Assembly: GCF_932526225.1 (NCBI RefSeq)
Contig: NC_064044.1
Location: forward strand, 12,478,084 to 12,538,083
Reading direction: 5' to 3'
Length of the DNA: 60,000 nucleotides
Source of the DNA: Nematostella vectensis
Lineage: Eukaryota; Cnidaria; Anthozoa; Actiniaria; Edwardsiidae
Shown in pieces: positions 12,288-24,937 of this stretch (the first letter of the stretch is position 1; the number at the start of each line of letters is the position of its first letter). The position numbers were made by a program, and so were the translations under genes. The notes beneath the pieces were generated by a model, which saw nothing but the letters and a program-made list of their open reading frames with translations, ran no database searches and had not been told where the DNA came from.

Positions 12288-15200
12288 ATGGCGTACAGAG
12301 CACAAGGCATTCGTAAGTTGGGGATATTTCAGATGGTAATCGGTGCCTTAATGGTGGTCTTCGGCATTGCATCCGTAGCTGTAGTACACAGACAATGGAC
12401 GTCCGCTGTTGGTTTCGGGATCTGGATTGGTGTTTGGGTAAGTGACTTTCCTCGATCCTTAAGTAGCATGCTTAGCCACTATTTCTATTCTAGTCGACTA
12501 AGCTTTGAGTTTAGAAGCTTTTAGCAATGAATTTTACACAATTTTTTGGAGGTCTGATCACAGGTAGCCCAGGCAATGGTTTTGAAGCTTGTTCGTAGCT
12601 TGGAATCGGCTGTTATTCTTAGAGGTAAAACGAGTGGATTGAAGTAGCGATTTTTTGTGAAATATTGCCAATATAATTGCCTTAAAACCTGGAACATGCC
12701 TTGTTGTTGTCATATTTATGTGTAATATACGATTTGGGGGGGTTTTTGTAACGGAATTTATGACTTCTCTCCCCCTACTAAGGAAAGAGACTTGGTTGGA
12801 GGCGCCATTTTCGGTAGCACTCAAATACCGTCGAAATTCGCGAGGAAAATACAACAAACGAAATATTTTTATCTCGCAGACCTATGCCAGGGTACACTTA
12901 CATTCGATATGTGGCAAAACATCCGAGCTAAATCATTTTCCCTGGCCGCTAGCCGTTTTTTTAAAACGAGTAAGCAGCCATTTCAATTCGTGCGTACCTG
13001 TTCGAGCGTACCGCTCGGCTGAACACGGAGCGAGGCTGAGACGTCGAGTGTGACCAAGAGAGAGTCTGTTAGTAGGTTGCTAAGCGATGCCATAAGGTTT
13101 TCACTGAGCCCCCTCTTGTCGCCTCTCGCCGCTCACCTCCTCCGCGACATCCTTGTTAAAGCCAAGCTATCTTCCGACCGCTCTCCTACCAACCAACCTC
13201 CAGGTGCTTTCCGTTGCGGAAAAAACTGCCTAACCTGCCCCTATATTAGAACCGATGGCCTTACAAGCTACACATTTTTCTCAACAGGTGAAACACGACC
13301 TATAACCTCCCACATAACATGCAATACTAAAAACGTGATTTATATGATCCAATGTAACCGCTGTAACCTTCAATATATTCAGGGGAAACTAAACGCAAAT
13401 TAAAAAAAAAAAATACTTTAATGACCACCGCAGAACTGTAGACTCCCAATCTCGATCCATACCAACCCACGCCGCTGAACACTTCCTAAAACCCAACCAC
13501 TCCGCTTCTGACATAGAGCTAATACCTATTGAAAAAATAAGAAAAAACCGCGACTCTATCCGCAAAGCAAGAGAAGCTACACTGATAGCTCGCGCTGGCA
13601 CTTTTGAACCCTGTGGCCTCAACCGGCGTGAAGAAACCGTTTAGCTGTTTAGTAATCCACACCACCCTATTTAACATCTTCCATAAGTTACTCCTTACTC
13701 AATTACTATTTTTACCTTTTGTTAGTTAATCATCAATGAACTTTGTACATATACTAGCTGTAACATGCAATTGTAACTCATTTATAACCTGAAGAAGGCA
13801 GATATTGGCCTGCCGAAATATCGTTCTAAAAAACATAAATCTGCGTTGTTGTCGGCTTTTTCTTTTAAAGGTTTTATTAATTAATCAAATGTCGACGCAG
13901 ACCATAAGGTCCGACTCACACCAGCAGATAAAAGCTGTCCAGTGGTTTCTTCCTACGTTTTTGTAAAGTTTTAAAGATACATTGTCTGAAAATTTAAATT
14001 AAAAATGGTTGGAAAATTCATTCAGCATACAACACATTCCCAGAAATAAGGGACATTAGCCAGCGGTTTCTCTGGGCTCACATTTTGCTAGGCCCGCGAG
14101 GAATAACAGCTCTTCTTATTAAATATAGGAACGTCCAGCCTGAGATTTCACCATATTTTAAGAACATGCTAAGAACATGCCGAGGCTCAGATAGCAGAAA
14201 TATTTTTCATTTTTAGTCCTGATGATGCGTTCTAAAATGCAGCATCAAATTGTGCTCATAGTAACAACCTGTTATTAATACTGCTATTGATCATTAGTGT
14301 AATTCTCTTCCTAATTTATTGGGTATTATATTTCTATATACACTAAAATTTAAGAACATCGTGAAGAGCATATTCAGCCTTAAAACGTCCAAAAATTAGA
14401 ACGGCTCAGCCTCAACTGAAAATTAGACGTTCTTATGAAAAAGAAGAGTGTATTTCTTTTTTAATATTAATTGATTTTCTTGTGATATAGGAATTTTCGT
14501 TTCTTTGGTTTCTATTGGAAACACCTTGGCTAAACAAACATTTATTGATAGATGTTAATTTTTACTTAGATTTGTTATGTTTTTTTTATAAATGCCATAG
14601 ACTTCTCGCAAGACAATTATGCTCTTATGCACAGAATATGTGAGCTTGACATCTCCATGTCTTTGATTCTTGCTAAGGTCATCATCACAGGCGTCCTTGG
14701 CTATTTTGGAGCAAGAGATAACAACACCCCTAACAACTGTATGGTGAGTGAAGACATAAGGGGGGGAGGCTATATCAAGAGATGAGCAAGAGATGACAAC
14801 ACATTTTACAGATGGGATGGGGTTTTTCTAGTCTGCTTCGCATCTCCCAGCGGTCGGAGTCACATGAGACTGGGTTTTTTTCAAGTACAAGATTTTTCCC
14901 ATGTCTGCAAGATGAAGCGTTTTAAACGGTTGTCTCCCCTCTGCTTATGACCTAAAGTTGTTGTTTTTTTGTTTTGGTTTGAATCTACAGCTTGGCACGA
15001 TGCTTGGTTTTGCTGTGACGTCATGTGTGTTCAGTTGTGGAATGATCATCTGTTACTCCTTTGCACTTTCGGAATGGTCGAAATATCTCCGCGACCCTTC
15101 TCCTGATCGTCCTTATTACTATTACTATTACTACAAATATAGCAGTCAAACTGCGCGAACTTCTATAGGCATTTGCGTAGTTTTACTCCTGTTGGCATTG

Positions 15201-18200
15201 ACTGAGTTCTTCGTTGCGCTTGCTTCCTCCATCTATGGATTTATTAACTCCTGCATCCCGGCTACAAGCGTAAGTTTACACTTATTACTGTCGAATCCGT
15301 TGTATCGCTACCTGCGTTTTCAAAACACGATTTAACATGGTTTTCTGTTCCGTCAGTGAAACCATTTTGAGCCAATCAGAGTTTCGCTTTGTTCACTTTC
15401 CTGGCTTCCCAGACAGTGTCGCGGCAACCCAGGCAACTGCACTAGGTGAGAGATGGCAAAAATCTGATTGGCTTAGAATAATATGACTGGCGGAACAGAA
15501 TCTCCCAAAAGACAAAAACAAATCTGTGTTTTGAAAATGCGGCGTCGCGATACAATGGATTCGACAGTAAAAAAAATATATATATGAATATATCCGCTGG
15601 CAATTTTTTAAATTAAAAATACTAGCAGGTAAACCTAGCAGCCTCCAAGCCATGAAAATATTTTCTGAATTCTGCACATACATAGATGTAGTTTGTGTGC
15701 ATAAAATAGCTGTAGCAAAGCAACAATGTCCTGAGATCATCTTTAATGCACACAAACTAAATGTGTGTATGTACAGAATGTATGTATGTGCAGAATTTTG
15801 TGGATGATTCTTAGTAAAAATCAGGCTGATAGCCAGGTGCCTTTTATGAGGCATAACTAGAAGAGACTACAGACAAAAAAACTAGATGTTGCCCCATGAT
15901 AGGTTATCCGGAATCCATGGAAAAATGAGACTAGGAGTGCTTTCCATTTGTCAAAACATTCCGGGAATTTCGGATGGAATGATAATGGTTAATAGGAGAT
16001 TTTTGGAATTTCCACCCAGAATTTGTGGATAATCTCCCGAGGATGTCCTGAATTTCCAATTAGGTTGATTCAAACGGATTTTGCCTAACCATTATGAAAA
16101 AATGTCGGTTCCAGTCCTTCGCCAACAGCTGCAGTCACGTTCAAGACGGCGGACTTCTTTCAATCAGGTCCCCAAAATGGTCTTTGGCGAGCACTTGCGA
16201 GCTTGCAAGCACCCCGTTTTTTTATGCGAGACCGAGCCTTTTAGTTTTTGAATAAATCGAGTAGCGAGCGCATCGAAAAATACAATGCGAGCACGACGGA
16301 AAAAAATGCGCGAGCATGCCAGCATTAGCCGAAAACTGTGAGCACATGGAAATTTCGGGGGACCATTTAATTAGAAGCTTGCGGCTCTTTTGCCATAACC
16401 TTGGGGGGGGGGGGGCTTTTGGCAAATAATTGTGGTTCTTCAAATTGCAACTATTATGTCTATATCGTCGTCATTAAGGATTCAACTTCCATAACAGGGC
16501 CGTAGCAGGGAGTGAATTCGAGGCCTGCTCCGGTTATGCATAGAGGAATCGACGACCGGCAAAAGCCACTCGTCCGTTATTTTGAATCAGGGATCTAATA
16601 CTCATTCCGGACCGAACATAATGGTACGGCCTTTCCACCCAGTTTTTCATCCCTGGTGGAAAAATCCTTTCCATTACGGTCATCCCAACCGGATTTTCAG
16701 ATAAATGGAAAGCACCCTTTTGGAATTTGGAATCCATGCTACTGGAATACACACACTAGGATCCGGAAACCACAAACTAGGATCCGGAATCCACACACTA
16801 GGATTCGAAATCCAGAACCCTATTGGAGAACCTGTCATGGGCGAAAGATGGCCTGCATGCGGTATATGCTGTCATTTTGGGGTTATCCCTTCATCGGAGC
16901 CTGTGGCCTTACCTTCTATGCTGGTGTTTTTGGGAAAAAATTTTTTGGTTTCTGGTTGAAAGCAGGTATTCGTACCAAGTCACCTGGGGTGGGTGGATGA
17001 AAAAAAAGGGGGGAGAGGGGGGGTGGTAGTGGAGAGAGTATCTAAAGAGGAGAAAAATGTGAAAAATACATAATGGTGTGGAATGGCAAGAATGGGGATG
17101 ACAAAAACAAATATATAGAGCAAAAAAATGGAAAGGTGGGATATTTCGTAGAGCTCTTCGAAATGTTAAGCAACTTTACGTGTATTCTAGTACAAGGTTT
17201 ATCATGAGGAGGTAAAACCAGGTACTAGTCAAATGCGAAAGGGAGGAATAAAACTGGGAGCCGAGGGATTCTAGGGGGTAGGAGGAAAGATAGAGAAGTC
17301 TAGTGTGAAGAGGGTTCACATTTGAGACGTGTTTCAAAGTGAAGGAGTGGCTAGCCAATTCACCTTACCTAAAAGCATATAAGGGTAGGTTTCGCTTAGA
17401 TTTAGAAACTACTGTGGATAGACAGCTATTTTAATGATTAATCAAATAACAAATAATCCAATAAACATCAATACAGTTATAATAGGATATATCTTTTTAT
17501 CTGTTCTCCATTTATACATTCCAGACTTCCCAGCAACAAATGGTTTACTTGCAAGGACAGCCTGCACAATTTGGACAACCTGGTGTCATTGCCGGAGCCA
17601 CAACCATGCAGACCTACCCAAACCAAGCATCCTTCATCATCCAGCAGCCTATAGGGGCACCGGTATGTGCCCCCTCCCCCCCCAACTTCCTCCTCCATCA
17701 GTCATCCCTCCTCCCTCAGTTCTCCCTCCTTCCACACACACTCATGAAGCACCCTCATACTACTTCTCTCCTACAACCAAGTAACCGTCATCATCAAGCA
17801 ACTGGAAGTGGCTCAGGTTTGTGCCCCTCTTCCTCATCCCCTCCCTCCCTCCAGACACACACACATGTATCTGAGCACACTGCGCACCCACCCACTTTCA
17901 CCCAGTACACGCCTGAAGATGACATACATAACCAAAGATGGGGGGATGGGGGGTTGAAGGTGAAACTTCTTTTTTTACAATACTGGATATGTGATTATTA
18001 CTTCAAGACTTCTGTTAATGAATGGTCTTATTCTCTATTTGATATTTCCTCCAGGCACCTCAGGGGTACCCCCAGGGGTATGCTCAGGGATATCCACAGA
18101 AGCAACAACAACCATACCAGGTACAGTCATGATTGTCATCATCATCATCATAATTATCATCACAATCATTGTCATTCTTGTCATCATCAAGGATGTCATG

Positions 18201-18919
18201 GTCATCATCATCATTACCAACATCATTGTCATGTCATCTTATAATCAACACCATCATCATTGTCATTACCCTCATATAATCTGCATTATCATCATTACCA
18301 TCATCATTATAATGATCAACACCATTGTCACGTCATCTTATAATCAACACTATCATCATCGTCATTACATACCATCATATTAACAAATCATAATCATCAT
18401 TGTCATCACATAATTTTAACATAATGATTGATATTCCTGCCATTAAGATAATAAGTACCACCAAAATCATCATTGTTACCATCCATTTCACCCCCATTTT
18501 TATCATCATCATCATCACCATAACCATCATCACCATCATCATAAACCAAAATTAACACCATTATCTGCAGCGGCATCCTCACCGTCATTGTCATCGTCAA
18601 CATCATCGTTATTGTCATCGTCATCGTCATTATCATCGACATCGTCATTATCATCCTCATCGTCATTATCATCGTCATCGTCATTATCATCGTCATCTTC
18701 ACCATCATCGTCATCGTCATTATCATGATTCTTCTTTGGAATCACAGCAATCTAGTCCCCAGGATGCAGCATCATTAGCACGACCATCCTTTGCTATAAT
18801 CACAATCACCCCTGCTACAACATTTCGCCATTTCCTCTAGAATTTCACTCTTTTAAGAGTAAAAGGGGTAAGAGTGGGCAGCCCCACTAATATCACTGCT
18901 CTCTTCTTTCCAGACCTAA
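12288..18919 (+). CDS. Four-span CD20/MS4A-like membrane protein, copy 2, tail truncated
   Basis: Exons are 12288-12437, 14678-14743, 14991-15269, 17525-17662, 18055-18120 and 18914-18919 (stop TAA). The product is about 234 residues with the same four spans and phase-0 junctions as copy 1. Exon 6 reads ACC then TAA directly after the acceptor. An extra base further on would also break the old frame. The final 11 residues of the family, including the PPxY motif, are therefore lost. The Gln run in exon 5 has a Lys substitution. Whether it is expressed cannot be judged. The rest of the frame is open, so it may make a tail-less variant. Confidence 0.8.
13028..13875 (+). mobile_element. Penelope-like remnant in intron 1 of copy 2
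   Basis: Duplicate of the remnant at 1590-2450. The open frame at 13050-13403 shows the same Cys-rich segment and CNTKNVIYMIQC motif, and the same frame disruption before the GIY-YIG core. A longer A-run follows. It was copied with the gene block rather than inserted independently. Confidence 0.75.
15285..15570. mobile_element. TIR element (MITE-like), intron 3 of copy 2
   Basis: Same element and position as at 3844-4143, with a small internal deletion. Ends are TTACTGTCGAATCC and GATTCGACAGTAA. Confidence 0.72.
18121..18745 (+). repeat. CAT/TCATCG-rich simple repeats in intron 5 of copy 2
   Basis: Only one splice-donor unit is present here. It is followed by degenerate CATCAT and then GTCATTATCATCGTCATC-type repeats. 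No gene. Confidence 0.7.
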
Positions 18920-19341
18920 GGTGCACCCCCCTCATGTCTACACCACCCAGTGAGAGGATGAGCCGTCCACAAGGGGACCTTAGCTATTTTTTATAAGCCA
19001 GGCATGTTTCAACTAGCGCGTCGGGGACAGTTCGCGCGGCACGGGGTAGTAGCTCGGATTACGCAATGTAACATCCTGGTTTTCTAATCAAACACGGAGA
19101 GCGCGTCGCAAACAAAGCACATTTTAGCCAAAAGATCAGAATCTAGCCTAACAATCACTTTTCCTACCGCCCTTTTGTAGTTCTGGAATCTCATCCGCTG
19201 TTCACTTTAAATACCAACAGGCGAGGTAAACAATCCACATCCTTACTAGCTAGTCAATAATGAAGTTAAAACTGCTTATTGATTATTAAAACTTCTTAAA
19301 GATTATTGATTAGTTGTTATTTTGCGTCTTCACAGCTTGTT

Positions 19342-19344
<3 letters not shown>

Positions 19345-19389
<45 letters not shown>

Positions 19390-19405
19390 AGGGAGGGGGA
19401 GGGAT
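19345..19405. repeat. GA microsatellite with G-rich end
   Basis: About 17 GA dinucleotides are followed by a G-rich tract, 340 bp upstream of the start of gene copy 3. Confidence 0.85.
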
Positions 19406-19744
19406 TCATGTGTAATTTGATAGTTGAAGTAGCTAATTGAAATTCATAACTGAAGTTCACGGGTGGCCGGCTCCTGTATAAAACCCATATTATATGTATC
19501 AACGAGCATATAGACGCTACTGGTCTATGATCAACATGTTTGGATCTCTGGACTGAACAGCATATATCGAGGTAATCGAGGTACATCCGTAAAAAGAGTT
19601 GACTACCTGTGCTCTCCTTCTTTGACGTCACTGACGTGTCGTCTCGAAATAACGTCATCGCTGGAAATATCAGCAAGAAAGACGAGCAGATAAGGTTTTT
19701 CACTTCACAAACAAATCGCACTTTTGCAAACTCGCATCAAAATA

Positions 19745-22700
19745 ATGGCGTACAGAGCACAAGGCATTCGTAAGTTGGGGATATCTCAGATGGTAATCGG
19801 TGCCTTAATGGTGGTATTCGGCATTGCATCCGTCGCTGCAGTACACATGCATTGGACCTCCATAGTTGGTTTCGGGATCTGGATTGGTGTTTGGGTAAGT
19901 AGCTTTCCTCGATCCTGCTATCCAGTAGCCGCTTATTCTATTTTCGTCGACAGAGATTCCAGTTCAAAAGCTTTAAGCAATGAATATTACACAATTTTCA
20001 AATGATTAATGATTTTATGAGAGAATTTGTTTGGGTTTTGTTTGTGTTTTGTTTAATCTGCTTCGTATAACTCCTTGATAATTGATTGCCGAAAAAAATA
20101 TGACGCATATCGATATTTTCATAAGAATTTCTATTGATTGTTTAAAGCGCAAGCTTTTTGCATGATATCGATAATTATTAGGCACATGACATCGTAATTT
20201 TATTGCGACCTTGCTTATTTGTTATGAAGTATTTTTTAAAAAGATCAGACATCCAAATTGTATGCAAAATATGCTACTGTTTACGCATGATAAATTCTGT
20301 GACGATTTTTGGACAGGTTTTTCAAATATTTCTTACAAGTTTGATACGCGTTATCTCTAAGCAGGGGCGTACCCAGGAATGGCTGGGGGGGGGATGCGCA
20401 GTCATAGTTATCATATGGAAAAGGCATAGAATTTAAACATCCCTTAATAAGAAATGACCAAGGAAGGATCCAGCTAACCCTGCGTACCCCTCGTGTACGC
20501 GCCAGCAATGTTGTCGAGCCAAACACAACATATCAAGAAAATTGAGCCAAAAATTGTTGTTTTTGCCAAAGGCGGACACTTCCATATTAGGAAATTAATA
20601 TATTCCTCATTTGGAAAATCTGCATGGTTCTTTTTTAGGATTTTAATTTTTTAGGAGAGCGAACCCCAGGGGCTTTGTAAACTTTATGACTTGCAACCAG
20701 AAGAGAAAAACAGTTACTGTGACCATCTTTAGTTAGTTGAGAAGGTCCCTGAAAAGAAACTAAAGTTCCTCCGTACCAGACCCCCAAAACGATAACGTTT
20801 TTTTTCATATGAAAATATGCTTACATACGATGATAACCCTTTCGATGATCACTTCTCGACGATAAATATGACTTCTCCATGATGACTTGTTTTGAACTTT
20901 TCAATTCGACTTCCATGTTATTATTCGATTCGACTATTCAACTTTATTCAACTATTCATTCAACTTTCTATTCTTCTGACTACGATACTAACCCTTCTCC
21001 TTTTATACTCTTCTGTTTACCAAAATAGCTAATTACCTAATACTCTCATTTTAACCTAACGCTATTTTTGGAATTTCATCACTATCACGACTTTCCCGAA
21101 TTTACGTGATTTATCGCTCACGCGAGCAAGTTCGAGTAACTACTAAGTGGCTTTTCATTTGCATTTGTCACGCTACATTCTAGAACAATATCGCGCGACT
21201 ACGAGCCTTCACGAAATATCTACAAAAATACTTCTTATTTACAAAAACTATTTCGACTATTCTAGAACTAACAATCTAGATCCTACTTTTTACAATACCA
21301 GAACTTACTAGAATTTCATATTTACAATTTCACTTATAAATCCTATATTCTTTGGTCCTTAGTAGTAAAGGTAGTCTATCTATCGGGTGGATCCTAGTCC
21401 CCCGGCCGCGCGGTCGTGGCGCGTTCTGATTGGTTGTTGAAAATGACGTGCTATGATTGGTCCGAATATATCGGGCGGAAGTGACGTCACAGGTGGACTT
21501 TGCCCTTGGGCCCTTGACCTTTGGAGTGGGGGAGGGGGGAGGGTGGCGATTAGTTGGAATAAATCGTTCGGAAGTGACGTATACACTAGCATACACACAT
21601 TAGCACCAGTCGGGCCAAGACGGGACGCTAGCACAGTCTATTACCCGTGCAGTTCGGCAACCATGGACAGCTGTTTCGTCCTTATTAGGACTCGTCAGCA
21701 TGGCATAGCCGATTTGCCTCAGTTAAACTTCATCGGCAAAAGGAACCCAATCATCGCTTTCGTCACTCACGTAGTTGTTGTTGTTGTTGTTGATGTTTCG
21801 ACGACGACGAGCATGATCAAAAGGATGCCAATCGAGATGGAATCGTTCGTAGATAGGTCGTAGTTCGTGTCCTATGGGAGGTGGTGGTGGGGGGTGGTCG
21901 GCATCGTACTGGTTATCGCTTTCCCAGTTCCACTCCCCCCACTAGTTGTAGGTCAAGGGTATGCATGCTCGTCGATAGGCCTAGATGTAGTCTATTGGGG
22001 TTAGCGTGCTTCGGCGAGAGACCGATTCTCGAAGATTACGCATGTACTCGTCGTGCCCCAATTCGTAGACTTCTCGTTCAGCGTGACCTTCAGGGGTTGG
22101 GGGTGGGATGACGTTTTCGATTGTCCAATGGTAATCATTGTTGTTGTTGTCGACGTGTAGCCAAAGCCAGAACCCATACTGGGCTATATTTTCGTTTTCT
22201 TTTGGGGTCGTCAAGACGGGGCGTCGGGGGAGTAGGAGGGGGAGTTCCATATCGTGTCTGTTCTAGCAGTTGGTTTTATGGGTAGCTTTGTGTCTGCATT
22301 GTTCGCACATCACCCCAATGTGGAAGGGGTGCTTGAGGTGAGCGGGGTAAATGTTCATGAATTGTTTGTACCGGTTTATGGCCGATGGAGCCTTTCGTTT
22401 TTCTTCGAGGACAATTTGGTCAGTGGTGTGATTTTTGTTCTTGGTGATGAAATCACTGGTGGTGCTCCTTTCGGCAGTGTGGACAGGTAACCCGTGGTGT
22501 TAGGTGAGCGTGTATCCATTTCCACAAACAGATATAATGACAGGGTTGCTTACAGCAGGGGAGTAGTTCCATGAGTTCGTCATCTCCTTCACAACAGATC
22601 ATACAAGTCACATGGTCAGCCATGTTGATGTTCATGGTGACTTGTGAGAGTGTGTAAGCTGGTGTTCTGATTTTATACTGTTCTAAAAGGATGACGTCAT

Positions 22701-24870
22701 GGTAAGGAACGCTTTCTATTGGTAGAAATTCGCGCGCTTTCTTGATGCTGTTCTCTGATTGTTTCAATATGTTTTCGCGCCAAGATGGTGGTCTGTGATT
22801 GGTTCTTACCGAGTCTAAGTTTCTGATTGATTCATAGCAAGGTCCGAGAGTGTATAAATAGCGAGGTTTCGCTTTTGTTTTTCTATAGTGTCCAACCCAC
22901 CGATGTGGGAGGAATCCCTTGTTTCTTTTACTCGAGGGTGCTCGTTTGGGTTTGGTTCTTTCGTGAGTGTACGCATCTCCTGTTATACGTACGCATGTAC
23001 GCATTACCTGTTATGTTGGGAAGTGTCGAAGTGGCTGAGAGAAATGACGCCGGAAAGGAAGGAAGTGGAGACGGAGTGAACCATGCTGCAGCACGTTATG
23101 TTTTTTGTAAAAAAAACATTTTATTGTTATTAAAGAGATTGTTGCACATAACAACACATTGTTTTTTTCCTTTTTAAAAAGAGTCCCATGGGAGTAGCCT
23201 TCCTGGGTGCTGGTCTTGTGGCGGTGAGTGAATAGGTGGTAGTGTCGATCTCCTTGTGGGTGTTTGTAGTCGTCGTCGTTTAAGTCTTGGTATGCGTGAT
23301 GGCCTTAGTGTGTTGGTGGGAGGTGATTGAAGTAGAGGGGTCTTGTCTACTTTGGCTTGTGATGATGCTGAGCTTGGTGTTTTGCTTGGTGGTGAAGGAA
23401 GGTTAAGGGTCGGTTCCGCCGAAGCTGAGGACCTTGTTCTGTTGGTTCCCCCATCGTCTTTGACTTGTTGTAACCATTTGAGGTATTGATTTAACACCCG
23501 ATTGTACTGACGTATTTTTGCGTTCAACGGTAACGAGGTGTTCTTCAAGATAGCCCGCATTTCTCCATCCAATCGTGCCATGATGCGGAATTGAGGGGCC
23601 GTGGTGACGTTTTTCTTGGTCATAATCATGTTGATCATGTATTCTGGGATAATGGCTATGCGATGGGCTCCTCCTTTTTGTGTGGCCATGGTGAATGTCT
23701 TGGGCCAACTGAGAGGGTGAACTTTTAAGTCGTCCCTATTTATAGCCTGGCTACAGTATTTGTCTGATGATTCTCTTCAACACGGCATTAAATAAAAGGG
23801 GGATGAGAAATTTACCACGTTGACGTACTATTGGGTATTCTCTTTTTGGCCAGGGTGCGTAGTCGTTGCTGCTGAGGCTTTAGCTTTTTCTTTTGAGTCT
23901 GGGAAATGGGGAGGTTACCTTTCAATAGGTTCTTGGCAATTTCTCCCAACGTGTTTATTTGCTCAGGTGTCGCATTTGCCAGGAGACGTTGTCGCGCTTT
24001 TCCTGTGGTATGCGCGAGCACTTCAAGGAAACGCACATTCCTTCTCAGTCGGTTCGACATGACGAAATGAGACTAGGTACGCAGAGTCTTTGTTATTTAT
24101 ATAGTTCACATCCATCGTGTTCTCCATGCTGGATTACTTTTGCCAACGAGGAGTGTTGGTTTGTTCCATGACCAGACACACGACGGGTGGTGACGCATTT
24201 GGTCTTGGTGGTGGTGTCCCCGTTTTGGTCACGAATCTTGCGGGTTGTACACTTTTTAGTGGTTTTGGCGCCACCTCTTGCACTACCACGGGAAGAGGCA
24301 CGACTTGGGTGGGATACGGGTGCGACTTCTGGGTGTTGACATTCTTGAAAGAGGAGGAGTAATACTCCCCACGGATGATCTCATCCCTGGTGATGATAGT
24401 GAGCGGATGCTACTACTACTGCTACTTCCAGCAGGAGCACCACCTGCAGCTCTGAAGGCCTCCTTGAATGTCGTACATCACGTCGCGAGCGGGGTCTACT
24501 TCCATGTTGTTGTTGAATTCCCCGTGCAGCACGACTGTGTACACCTTGTCGGTGGCTTGACTGAAGGTTAATTCGAGCGTTACCACTCCTTTATACTGAG
24601 GCTGAAGTACCCGGATGATGCATTCGCAGCACCTGTAAAGTCAAAGGGGAATAAGGCGAACCCCTTCTTGAATTCTTCACGTGTGATGTTTAGTCCTCAT
24701 CCGCGATAAGGACCACACACGTTGTCGAACAGCAGGTGGTACAAGTCCACGTCTTGACCATCTACGTTTTTGAGATTCGTGATGGGTGTTTCGTTTCCAT
24801 CCACTTTGACCTCGATACTGTTTAGATGGGGCATCTGGAAATTGAAGGGGTTCTTTTTATAATGGCCATT

Positions 24871-24937
<67 letters not shown>

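Larger units (their letters stand above)
11802..18120 (+). repeat. Segmental duplication, block B
   Basis: Near-identical copy of 339-6660. The match ends at the single minisatellite unit just after exon 5 (about 18150). Downstream of it the sequence instead resembles the 3' part of copy 3: the stretch at 18730-18790 aligns with 40200-40255. Confidence 0.85.
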
